Shown piece after piece: positions 27,301 to 34,629 of a stretch of DNA of 64,000 bases (position 1 is its first letter; each line of letters begins with the position of its first letter). The notes under the pieces are model-generated. The model ran no database searches. It was not told the origin of the DNA and saw nothing but the letters and a program-made list of their open reading frames with translations. Made by a program: the position numbers and the translations under genes. This stretch comes from Bradyrhizobium sp. cir1 (GTDB lineage Bacteria > Pseudomonadota > Alphaproteobacteria > Rhizobiales > Xanthobacteraceae), in NCBI RefSeq assembly GCF_014198245.1, contig NZ_JACIHE010000014.1, forward strand, positions 1 to 64,000. Reading direction: 5' to 3'.

Positions 27301-27319
27301 GGCGCTCCGAGAGAGCGCC
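27301..27319 (+). terminator. Hairpin closing the che operon
   Basis: GGCGCTC (27301-27307) pairs with GAGCGCC (27313-27319) around CGAGA, 14 bases after the cheR stop. There is no T-run. The remaining 230 bases up to 27556 hold no gene that I can support. Confidence 0.5.
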
Positions 27320-27555
27320 GTCGTGGCGGATGATCGGCAACATCTGACGAGATATCTTCCGTCATCGTGCGCGAGGCTGCACGAGCGTTTGAGCACCCGC
27401 GAATTACTCCGCTACCGCGCAACAGAGCTTGCGCCGCGATGCAGCATGATCGCGGACGCTGATAATCATCTGAAGGTTGTGCTATGCTGCCGATGGTCCC
27501 GCCCAACCGAGACGGGATTTTATTCCATCATGAACGAATTTGAGGAGCACATATC

Positions 27556-28026
27556 ATGCGAATGTCTTGTGCCTCGTACTTTTTGTTGGTTGCGCTTGCG
27601 CTGCCGGCGACAGCTCGCGCCGGTGAGCAAGTGCTCGAATTCAGGCTCGTCACCAGGCCGGTGGACGTCAAGGTGACCGAGGTCGCGAATGTCGAAGGTC
27701 AGACGGTCATGTCCGGCAAGATGTTTGGCGTGGCCCTGTTCAAGGATGGCCGCATTGCCGTGAAGGATTTCGTCAACTCCAGTGATTTGCTCAAGGGCTC
27801 GGGGCCCATGTTCGGCTACAGCACCTACACCTTCGACGATGGCTCCTCGATCACGGCGCGCTACACCGGTGCGATCAAGGACGGCAAGGCGAAGGGCGAA
27901 TATACGATCCTGTCGGGCACCGGAATGTACGCAAACGCGACGGGCACGGGCGGGTTCGAAAGTGCGCCAAGCGGGTTCAAGGGCGCCTTCCTGTACGACG
28001 GACGATTCATCGTCAAGACACCCTGA
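27556..28026 (+). CDS. Secreted beta-barrel-like protein, unknown function
   Basis: This is a 156-residue protein with a signal peptide (MRMSCASYFLLVALALPATA, cleavage near RAGEQ). The mature part is rich in short beta strands and Gly turns (TYTFDDGSSITARYTG, EYTILSGTGMYANATGTGGF). That last pattern resembles the allene-oxide-cyclase/dirigent-type small barrel fold, but this is a fold-level guess, not a family call. GAGGAG lies 8 bases before the ATG. It is a lone gene convergent with the 28084-29244 gene. Confidence 0.75.
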   Translation: MRMSCASYFLLVALALPATARAGEQVLEFRLVTRPVDVKVTEVANVEGQTVMSGKMFGVALFKDGRIAVKDFVNSSDLLKGSGPMFGYSTYTFDDGSSITARYTGAIKDGKAKGEYTILSGTGMYANATGTGGFESAPSGFKGAFLYDGRFIVKTP

Positions 28027-28043
28027 TCCGGCACGAGAACCTT

Positions 28044-28081
28044 CGCGCTCGCGTGCCCTCACCAACGGGGCCGCGAGCGCG
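28044..28081. terminator. Bidirectional hairpin between convergent genes
   Basis: CGCGCTCGCG (28044-28053) pairs perfectly with CGCGAGCGCG (28072-28081). It sits between the ends of the 27556-28026 and 28084-29244 genes and so can serve both. It lacks a strong T-run. Confidence 0.55.
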
Positions 28082-28083
28082 TT

Positions 28084-29244
28084 TCACAAAATCGCATGCG
28101 GCAGAAACCGCGAGCTGTTGCCCGTGATCGGGCTCTCGTCCTCGCGGATCGACAAGCCGCACGGCTCGTGATTCACCAGCCAGCTTCCGATCACCGGATA
28201 GAAGCCGGAAAAGTTCGGCAGCGGTGACAGCGCTTGCCGTATGAAACCTTCGGCGCCGTAGGGGCCCGCCTGCTCGTCGAGCGGCATGCCGTCGGAGACC
28301 AGCGTGACATTGGCGCCTTCGCGCGACAGCAGAGGCTTGCGCACATAGGAGCTGCCGAGCTCGGCTGCGCGTGGATCGTCCTCGAAGAAGGCCGGCAGCA
28401 GATTGGGATGGTTCGGAAACATCTCCCAGAGCAGCGGCAAAATGCCCTTGTTGGAGAGCACTGCCTTCCATGGCGGCTCGATCCAGCGCGTCGGAGCCTC
28501 TTTCAGCTTTGCGCCGAAGGCGTCCTGGAACATCCATTCCCAGGGATAGAGCTTGAAGGCGAGCGCGATGTCGGCATCGTCGAGATCGACGAAGCCGCCG
28601 CCCTCGTCGCGCCAGCCGACCTGCTCGATGTCGAGCAGCGTGGTCGAGAGCCCGGCCTGGCGCGCAGTGTCCTCGAGATAGGCGAGCGTGCCGGCGTCCT
28701 CATCATTCCCAGTGGTGCCGGTGAGATGCAGGTGACGGCCGGCGGCGATCGCCTTCCATGCCTCGATCAAGCGCTCATGGATGGAGTTGAACTGATCGGC
28801 GCGCGATGGAATGATGCGGCGTTCGATCGCCTGTTCGAGCCAGGTCCATTGGAAGACGGCGGCCTCGAAGATCGAGGTCGGCGTATCCGCGTTGTATTCG
28901 AGCAGCTTTGCCGGCCCCTTGCCGTCGAACTTCAGGTCGAGCCGGCCATAGAGGCTGCGGTCGTCGCGCGCCCAGCTCTCGGCGATCAGGCTCCAGAACG
29001 CTTCCGGAATCTTCAGACGTCGCAGATGCCGTTCGTCGCCGATCACGCGGCCGGCAAGCTCGAGGCACATCGCGTCGATCTCGCCGGTCGGCGTCTCGAT
29101 GCCGCGCTCGATCTCGTCGAGCGTGAAGGCGTAATAGGCGCGCTCGTCCCAATAGCGGTCGCCGCCGATGGTGTGGAAGACGAAGCCGCATTGCGCTGCG
29201 GTCTCTCGCCAGTTGTCGCGCTCGAGACAAACGATGCGCTGCAT
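28084..29244 (-). CDS. Glutathionylspermidine synthase-like ATP-grasp protein (YgiC/YjfC type)
   Basis: This is a 386-residue protein, about the length of E. coli YgiC and YjfC. It shows the ATP-grasp ligase features of glutathionylspermidine synthase: YGRLDLKFDG, KLLEYNADTPTSIFEAAVFQ, ALAFKLYPWEWMFQ and VRKPLLSREGANVTLV. The amidase half of full GSP synthase is absent, and YgiC-type proteins have not been shown to make glutathionylspermidine. It is a cytoplasmic amide ligase of unknown substrate. It is the third gene of a tight three-gene operon: the stop of the DUF1190 gene is 3 bases before its ATG. Confidence 0.9.
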   Translation of the reverse strand: MQRIVCLERDNWRETAAQCGFVFHTIGGDRYWDERAYYAFTLDEIERGIETPTGEIDAMCLELAGRVIGDERHLRRLKIPEAFWSLIAESWARDDRSLYGRLDLKFDGKGPAKLLEYNADTPTSIFEAAVFQWTWLEQAIERRIIPSRADQFNSIHERLIEAWKAIAAGRHLHLTGTTGNDEDAGTLAYLEDTARQAGLSTTLLDIEQVGWRDEGGGFVDLDDADIALAFKLYPWEWMFQDAFGAKLKEAPTRWIEPPWKAVLSNKGILPLLWEMFPNHPNLLPAFFEDDPRAAELGSSYVRKPLLSREGANVTLVSDGMPLDEQAGPYGAEGFIRQALSPLPNFSGFYPVIGSWLVNHEPCGLSIREDESPITGNSSRFLPHAIL

Positions 29245-29247
29245 GGG

Positions 29248-29652
29248 TCAGCCCCCGCCCGAAAAGCCGTGCCCGAACGCGCCGAAGCCGCCGCGGCTCA
29301 CGCTGCTGTGGCCGGAGTCGGATGACGTGCTCGACGAAGAATGGCTCGAGGAATCGCTGCTGTAGAAGCTCGATCGCGAGGATGAGCCCGAGCCGCCGCT
29401 CGAAGAGCTGCTTCTGCTGCTGCTGTTGCACGCGGTGGTCGTCTGCACCGCCGGATCCGCCCCGGGAGGAGAGGGCTCGCAGGTCTGCCGCGGCATCAGC
29501 GTGTAGGCGGTGGTGCCGACCGCGATCGTGCCCATCACGAGCAGCGCCACATGTCCGGAGCGCTTCACCGGCTCCCTCGGCGGCAGCGGCAGGTCCGCCG
29601 GCAGGCGCGGCCGGCGTCTGCCAAACTCCTTGCTGGTGGGTTTGTCGGCCAT
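29248..29652 (-). CDS. DUF1190-like (YgiB/YjfM) membrane protein with Ser-rich tail
   Basis: This is a 134-residue protein. A basic Pro-rich N-terminus (RRRPRLPADLPLPP) precedes one membrane segment (HVALLVMGTIAVGTTAYTLM, about 34-53). After TCEPSPPG and TTACNSSS comes a ~45-residue tract almost wholly Ser and Gly, then GGFGAFGHGFSGGG. The position between DUF350 and YgiC-like genes matches E. coli yjfL-yjfM-yjfC, which supports a DUF1190 call more than the sequence alone does. The Ser/Gly tail may be exposed at the envelope. Confidence 0.7.
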   Translation of the reverse strand: MADKPTSKEFGRRRPRLPADLPLPPREPVKRSGHVALLVMGTIAVGTTAYTLMPRQTCEPSPPGADPAVQTTTACNSSSRSSSSSGGSGSSSRSSFYSSDSSSHSSSSTSSDSGHSSVSRGGFGAFGHGFSGGG

Positions 29653-29653
29653 G

Positions 29654-30058
29654 TCAGTAGATCATGCAGGCGGCGTTGAGGAGGCCTGCGGCGAGCGAGG
29701 ACAGGCCGAGCCAGATGGCGGGCGCCAGCTCGCCGGCGGCGATCCGCACCGACAAGTTCGGCACCGGCACTTTGACGAGAAAGAACACGATGACCTGGAC
29801 GATCAGCGCGATCATCGCCCAGATCAGACAGTCCAGCACATTGGCCGAATGCGCGATCGCGCTGACCAGCGGCGCCACGAAGCCGAGCAGGCTGAGGCCG
29901 AGCGCGATCGCGGCGGCCGGCTCGTTGTCGCGGATCAGCTGGAACTCGTTGTAGGGGGTGATGCGGGTATAGACGAACAGATACGCCACGATCGCAATCA
30001 GCCCGGTGCAGAAATAGACCAGGAAGGCGGGCAGGCCGGCGAGTGATTGCAGGATCAT
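29654..30058 (-). CDS. DUF350-family inner-membrane protein (YjfL type)
   Basis: This is a 134-residue protein with four hydrophobic segments, the usual DUF350 layout: LPAFLVYFCTGLIAIVAYLF, AIALGLSLLGFVAPLVSAIA, LIWAMIALIVQVIVFFLV and a C-terminal segment. Between the first two lies the conserved loop YTRITPYNEFQLIRDNEPAA. The start at 30058 follows GGGGGA and gives the standard length; an upstream frame to 30142 lacks a ribosome site. It is the first gene of the DUF350-DUF1190-YgiC-like operon, with one base to the next gene. Confidence 0.85.
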   Translation of the reverse strand: MILQSLAGLPAFLVYFCTGLIAIVAYLFVYTRITPYNEFQLIRDNEPAAAIALGLSLLGFVAPLVSAIAHSANVLDCLIWAMIALIVQVIVFFLVKVPVPNLSVRIAAGELAPAIWLGLSSLAAGLLNAACMIY

Positions 30059-30202
30059 CGTTCCCCCATCGTGCAGCGACCATTCGTCGGCGGGGAGAGC
30101 GTACCGGTTCAACGTTAGAGGTGGGTGAAGCCGTATCAGCACGGCTGCTGCACCCTCCCGCTTGCAGGCAGGGCAATCGCATATGGGGCGATTTCCCTTT
30201 GG

Positions 30203-30336
30203 CCATCCTTCGAGACGCCCGCCGTTGGCGGGCCCTCAGGATGAGGACCGTGTGCGCTGCGCTAGTTTCAATGAGCACCGACGCCCCTTAGCCTCATCCT
30301 GAGGAGATCGCGAAGCGGTCGTCTCGAAGGACGAGG
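30203..30336. repeat. REP-like inverted doublet (second copy of the 2957-3067 family)
   Basis: One copy reads CCATCCTTCGAGACGCCCGC and ends GGCCCTCAGGATGAGG. The second, about 45 bases on and inverted, reads CCTCATCCTGAGGAG and ends GTCTCGAAGGACGAGG. The 430-base gap between the DUF350 gene and the ctrA 3' end is otherwise empty apart from the ctrA terminator. Confidence 0.75.
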
Positions 30337-30404
30337 CGCGCACACAGGTCGCGCAAAATGCCATCTGCGATAACCCTACGCTTGCGGGTGAGGGAGAACA
30401 CGTC

Positions 30405-30438
30405 CGCAAAAACGAAAACCCCGCCATTTGCGGCGGGG
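30405..30438 (-). terminator. Intrinsic terminator of ctrA
   Basis: On the minus strand CCCCGCC and GGCGGGG form a 7-bp stem (30432-30438 with 30419-30425), followed by TTTTCGTTTTTG. This is a classical rho-independent terminator, 50 bases past the ctrA stop. Confidence 0.85.
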
Positions 30439-30486
30439 TCCAGGCTGGGAGGAGCGAGCCCCGATGGGCTCGCGACGTAAACCGGA

Positions 30487-31188
<702 letters not shown>

Positions 31189-31267
31189 GCCAGTTCCCCA
31201 TAGTCGCCGCTCCTGGGCGTCAGGTCGGCCGCATTCGCGGCACTCAACAAAACGCCTTTGAACAACT

Positions 31268-31459
31268 GATTCGGATCCTGACAACAGATGGTTAACAAAC
31301 TCTGATTCTGGAACGCAAGTCCTCCCGGTGCAATTTTTGTCGAATCGCCCTAAGGTCTTGTGCAGGAAGCAGCTTTCGTTACCCCGATCCGTTCAAGTTC
31401 CACTTTAAGAGACGGGCCTAACCGACTCCCGCGACTCAGCCTTCTTCTGAAAGGGAGTC
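31268..31459. promoter_or_regulatory. Cluster of six GANTC (CcrM methylation) sites
   Basis: GANTC occurs at 31268, 31304, 31342, 31424, 31433 and 31455. A random 192-bp stretch would carry fewer than one at 1 in 256. In Caulobacter, ctrA transcription responds to the methylation state of GANTC sites and to GcrA. Confidence 0.6.
31288..31306 (-). promoter_or_regulatory. CtrA-like box upstream of ctrA
   Basis: On the minus strand this reads ATCA-GAGTTTG-TTAACCAT. The right half matches the extended consensus TTAACCAT fully; the left half is degenerate. It is 100 bases upstream of the ctrA start and suits autoregulation. Confidence 0.5.
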
Positions 31460-31503
31460 ACGCTCAGTCACAAAGACAGTGACGCAATGATTAACGATGC
31501 GGG

Positions 31504-31518
31504 TAAACACGAAGTTAA
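31504..31518 (+). promoter_or_regulatory. CtrA-like box upstream of fliI
   Basis: TAAA-CACGAAG-TTAA matches TTAA-N7-TTAA at 7 of 8 positions, 117 bases before the fliI start and 72 bases before the first mini-ORF. Confidence 0.4.
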
Positions 31519-31589
31519 GCGGCGTTCAGAAATATGGCGAAACTTAAGAGTTTCACCGTGAAGGCCCGGAGCACGACGGCGATCACCTC

Positions 31590-31638
31590 ATGAAAGCCCT
31601 CTTATGAAGGCGCGCCCCTTATGAAGGCTCTTGTATGA
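31590..31638 (+). promoter_or_regulatory. Chain of three overlapping mini-ORFs leading into fliI
   Basis: ATGs at 31590, 31604 and 31621 open mini-ORFs MKALL, MKARPL and MKALV. Each ends with a TGA that overlaps the next ATG as ATGA; the last overlaps the fliI ATG at 31635, which itself begins MKALAEQ. The units look like successive 14-17-bp duplications of the fliI start. Terminating ribosomes could re-initiate stepwise into fliI. Confidence 0.6.
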
Positions 31639-32960
31639 AGGCTCTTGCCGAACAGATCGGCGATATCGACGGCGTCAACATCTATGGCCGTGTGGTCGGC
31701 GTGCGCGGCCTGATGGTCGAGGTGGCGGGTCCCATCCATGCGATGTCGGTCGGCGCGCGCCTCGTGATCGAAACCGGTGCCAACCGTTTCATCCCCTGCG
31801 AGGTGATCGGCTTCTCCGGCAACAACGCTGTCGTGATGCCGTTCGCCGGGCTCGATGGCGTGCGCCGCGGCTGCAAGGCGGTCATCGCCAATGCGGCCAA
31901 CCAGGTGCGGCCCTGCGCGGCCTGGCTCGGCCGCGTGGTCAATGCGCTGGGCGAACCGATCGACGGCAAGGGGCCGCTGCCGCAGGGCTCCTCGCCGATG
32001 CCGTTCCGCAATACGCCGCCGCCGGCGCATTCGCGCAAGCGCGTAGGTAGCCCGCTCGATCTCGGCGTGCGCGCGATGAACACTTTTCTCACCTGCTGCC
32101 GTGGCCAGCGCATGGGCATCTTCGCGGGCTCCGGTGTCGGCAAATCGGTGCTGCTGTCGATGCTCGCGCGCAACGTCGATGCCGCCGTCAGCGTCATCGG
32201 GCTGATCGGCGAACGCGGCCGCGAGGTGCAGGAATTCCTGCAGGACGATCTCGGCGAGGAGGGCCTCGCACGCTCCGTCGTCGTGGTCGCGACCTCGGAC
32301 GAGCCGGCGCTGATGCGACGGCAGGCCGCCTACCTGACGCTCGCGGTCGCCGAATATTTCCGCGACGAGGACCAGGACGTGCTCTGCCTGATGGACTCGG
32401 TGACGCGTTTTGCCATGGCCCAGCGCGAGATCGGCCTGTCCGCCGGCGAGCCGCCGACCGCCAAGGGCTATACGCCGACCGTGTTCACCGAGCTGCCGAA
32501 GCTTCTGGAGCGTGCCGGGCCTGGCCTCGGCGAGGGCGCCATCACTGCGATCTTCACGGTGCTGGTTGACGGCGACGACCACAACGAGCCGATCGCGGAC
32601 GCCGTCCGCGGCATCCTCGACGGTCACATTGTGATGGAGCGTTCGATCGCCGAGCGCGGCCGCTACCCCGCCATCAACATCCTCAAATCCGTCTCCCGCA
32701 CCATGCCGAAATCGGCCGATCCGCAGTTCTGGCCGGTCATCCAGAAGGCGCGTGCAGTGATGGCGACCTATGCCGACATGGAGGAGTTGATCCGGCTGGG
32801 CGCCTACCGGGCCGGCTCCAGCCCCGAGGTCGACGAGGCGATCCGCCTGCACGAGCCGCTGGAAGCGTTCCTGCGGCAGGGCAAGGACGAAAATGCCTCA
32901 CTGGCGGACGGCTATCGGCAGTTGGCGCAAATCCTCGGCAATTTGGAAACGGAACGCTAA
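31635..32960 (+). CDS. fliI: Flagellar export ATPase FliI
   Basis: This is a 441-residue F1-beta-like ATPase that powers flagellar protein export. The Walker A is GIFAGSGVGKSVLLSML, the Walker B lies in DVLCLMDSVTRFAMAQREIGL, and the type-III export ATPase signature GEPPTAKGYTPTVFTELPKL is present. The length is normal. The ATG at 31635 overlaps the stop of the last leader mini-ORF. The next gene, fliJ, is 133 bases downstream past a strong hairpin. CtrA boxes nearby suggest cell-cycle-timed expression. Confidence 0.96.
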   Translation: MKALAEQIGDIDGVNIYGRVVGVRGLMVEVAGPIHAMSVGARLVIETGANRFIPCEVIGFSGNNAVVMPFAGLDGVRRGCKAVIANAANQVRPCAAWLGRVVNALGEPIDGKGPLPQGSSPMPFRNTPPPAHSRKRVGSPLDLGVRAMNTFLTCCRGQRMGIFAGSGVGKSVLLSMLARNVDAAVSVIGLIGERGREVQEFLQDDLGEEGLARSVVVVATSDEPALMRRQAAYLTLAVAEYFRDEDQDVLCLMDSVTRFAMAQREIGLSAGEPPTAKGYTPTVFTELPKLLERAGPGLGEGAITAIFTVLVDGDDHNEPIADAVRGILDGHIVMERSIAERGRYPAINILKSVSRTMPKSADPQFWPVIQKARAVMATYADMEELIRLGAYRAGSSPEVDEAIRLHEPLEAFLRQGKDENASLADGYRQLAQILGNLETER

Positions 32961-32999
32961 CTTTGTCGGTTCATCATCCGATCCCACAGAGTAGCAGAG

Positions 33000-33036
33000 C
33001 CGGTCTTGGCCCTAACAGGGCCTGTGGGGAGACCGG
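33000..33036 (+). other. Nested hairpin between fliI and fliJ
   Basis: CCGGTCT (33000-33006) pairs with AGACCGG (33030-33036), enclosing GGCCCT (33008-33013) paired with AGGGCC (33017-33022). It lies midway in the 133-base gap and may separate expression of the two genes or protect the fliI 3' end. Confidence 0.5.
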
Positions 33037-33093
33037 TGCCGTCCCAATGTGCGTGTGTCTTGCAGCTAAGGGACTTCTGGGGAGTACGAGTCG

Positions 33094-33513
33094 ATGAAGT
33101 CACGTGATACCCTCATCCGCCTGAAGAAGTTTCAGGTCGACGAGAAGCGCCGCCGGGTCACCCAGATCGAGACCATGATCGCCGACTTCCAGCGGATGTC
33201 GGTCGATCTCGAACGCGAGATCCAGACCGAGCAGGAGCGTGCCGGGATCAATGATCCCTCGCACTTCGCCTATCCGACCTATGCCAAGGCCGCGATCCAG
33301 CGCCGCGAGAACCTGACCCGCTCGGCCGAGGAGCTCAAGGGCCAGCTCGACGAGGCCAAGGCCGCGCTGGCCGAGGCCTTCGAGGAGCTGAAGAAGGTCG
33401 AGCTTCTCGACGAGCGCGACCAGGCCCGTGAACGCGCCGAGGAGAACGCCCGCGAGCAGGCCGACCTCGACAGCATCGGCCTGATGCGCGCCCGCATCGG
33501 CGCCGTCGCCTAG
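33094..33513 (+). CDS. fliJ: Flagellar export chaperone FliJ
   Basis: This is a 139-residue, almost wholly helical coiled-coil protein (MKSRDTLIRLKKFQVDEKRR, then long EL/EE-rich heptads to residue 130). The N-terminal LIRLKKFQVDEKRR motif and the position right after fliI identify FliJ, the stalk-like partner of the FliI ring. The ATG at 33094 is preceded by GGGGAG. An intrinsic terminator follows at 33607. Confidence 0.9.
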   Translation: MKSRDTLIRLKKFQVDEKRRRVTQIETMIADFQRMSVDLEREIQTEQERAGINDPSHFAYPTYAKAAIQRRENLTRSAEELKGQLDEAKAALAEAFEELKKVELLDERDQARERAEENAREQADLDSIGLMRARIGAVA

Positions 33514-33521
33514 GGGCGCTA

Positions 33522-33570
33522 GAGCATGATCCGGAAAAGTGCGCAGCGGTTTTCCGAAAAGATCATGCTC
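33522..33570. repeat. Dispersed palindromic element GAGCATGATC...GATCATGCTC
   Basis: Perfect 10-bp arms at 33522-33531 and 33561-33570 flank a GCGCAGCGGTTTTCCGAAAA core that is the reverse complement of the box at about 10146-10168. Confidence 0.8.
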
Positions 33571-33606
33571 AAACAATAACCTAAGCAAGAACCGCCGAGA
33601 ATTTGC

Positions 33607-33635
33607 AAAACCCGGACCCGCAAGGTCCGGGTTTT
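33607..33635 (+). terminator. Intrinsic terminator of fliIJ
   Basis: AAAACCCGGACC (33607-33618) pairs perfectly with GGTCCGGGTTTT (33624-33635). The 12-bp stem ending in T4 is a strong rho-independent terminator for the fliI-fliJ unit. Confidence 0.88.
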
Positions 33636-33710
33636 CGTATGAGCTGTCCACAGCGCAGCGCCACGCCCCTTGGTGGTCGGCTTTGCCGCGCGCTATGGTA
33701 GCGGGTGGTT

Positions 33711-33873
33711 TACCTCGCCCCGCTTGCGGGGAGAGGTCGGATCGCTCCCGGCGATGCGAAGCAGCGTCCGGCGCGATCCGGGTGAGGGGGACTCTCCGCG
33801 AGTCCGTCTGCAACCTCCCTTGCGGAGACTCCCCCTCACCCCAACCCTCTCCCCGCAGGCGGGGAGAGGGAGG
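33711..33873. repeat. REP-like inverted doublet (CCCGCTTGCGGGGAGAGGT type)
   Basis: This fills most of the 388-base gap between fliJ and the sigma-factor gene. Inverted copies of a CTCTCCCCGC...GGGGAGAG palindrome with a GGTGAGGGGGACTC segment flank a central hairpin. The same family recurs at 34487-34620 and near 104-128. No gene is seen in the gap. Confidence 0.75.
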
Positions 33874-33901
33874 AAGAAGCGACGGGGCATGAGGGGGCTG
33901 A

Positions 33902-34447
33902 ATGCTGACGCCGGCAGAGCTGGTCGGGCTGATCGAGGCGGTCGCCAGGGGCGATCAGGCCGCGTTCGAGCGCCTCTACGTCGCCACGCGCGCGAAACTC
34001 TATGGCGTCGTGCTCCGTATCTTGCGTCGGCAGGATCTCGCAGAGGAGGTCATTCAGGAGGCCTACGTCAAGATCTGGAACGGCGCCGGCCAGTTCAATC
34101 CGGCGCTCTCGTCGCCGATCACGTGGATGGCATCGATCGCGCGCAACCGTGCAATCGACATCGTGCGCAAGAAGTCGGAAGCCTCCATCGAGGAAGAGCC
34201 TCAGGCGATGGAGGTTGCGGCCGACAGTCCCGATCCGCTGGCGCGCCGCGAGATGACCGAGGAGCTGAAGCGGCTCTTGGAATGCATCGGCCGGCTCGAG
34301 CCGGACCGTCAGAAGCTCGTGCTGCTCGCCTATTACAACGGCTGGAGCCGCGAGCAATTGGCGGAAAAATTTTCCGCGCCCGTCAACACGGTGAAGACGT
34401 GGCTGCGGCGCAGCATGCTGGATATCCGGGAGTGCCTCGGACTTTAG
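33902..34447 (+). CDS. ECF RNA polymerase sigma factor (SigK/RpoE type)
   Basis: This is a 181-residue extracytoplasmic-function sigma factor. Region 2 is at about 15-85 (AAFERLYVATRAKLYGVVLRI, EEVIQEAYVKIW, WMASIARNRAIDIVRK) and region 4 at about 120-178 (LVLLAYYNGWSREQLAEKFS, VNTVKTWLRRSMLDIRECL). It redirects RNA polymerase to stress promoters. The downstream RskA-type gene is its likely anti-sigma, separated by a REP-like doublet. The promoter it reads cannot be seen here. Confidence 0.92.
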   Translation: MLTPAELVGLIEAVARGDQAAFERLYVATRAKLYGVVLRILRRQDLAEEVIQEAYVKIWNGAGQFNPALSSPITWMASIARNRAIDIVRKKSEASIEEEPQAMEVAADSPDPLARREMTEELKRLLECIGRLEPDRQKLVLLAYYNGWSREQLAEKFSAPVNTVKTWLRRSMLDIRECLGL

Positions 34448-34486
34448 AGGATGATGAGAGTGTATAAGTCGGCGCAGCGGTCTCGC

Positions 34487-34620
34487 TTCACCTCTCCCGC
34501 AGGGAGAGGTCGGAATGCATCGCAAGATGCAATCCGGGTGAGGGGTTGCGCTCTCTCATGGGACCTGAGCCCCTCACCCGATTTGCTGCGCAAATCGACC
34601 TCTCCCTTCGGGAGAGGTGA
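34487..34620. repeat. REP-like inverted doublet between sigma and anti-sigma genes
   Basis: CACCTCTCCCGCAGGGAGAGG at one end and ACCTCTCCC...GGGAGAGGT at the other are inverted copies with CCGGGTGAGGGG and CCCCTCACCCG inside. It separates two genes that are expected to be co-transcribed. Confidence 0.75.
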
Positions 34621-34629
34621 AGGAATGTG

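Larger units (their letters stand above)
31189..31634. other. ctrA-fliI divergent regulatory region
   Basis: This is a 446-base gene-free region. It holds a CtrA-like box near ctrA, six GANTC sites between 31268 and 31459, a second CtrA-like box nearer fliI, a small hairpin GAAACT-TAAG-AGTTTC at 31539-31554, and a chain of mini-ORFs entering fliI. These are listed separately. Confidence 0.7.
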
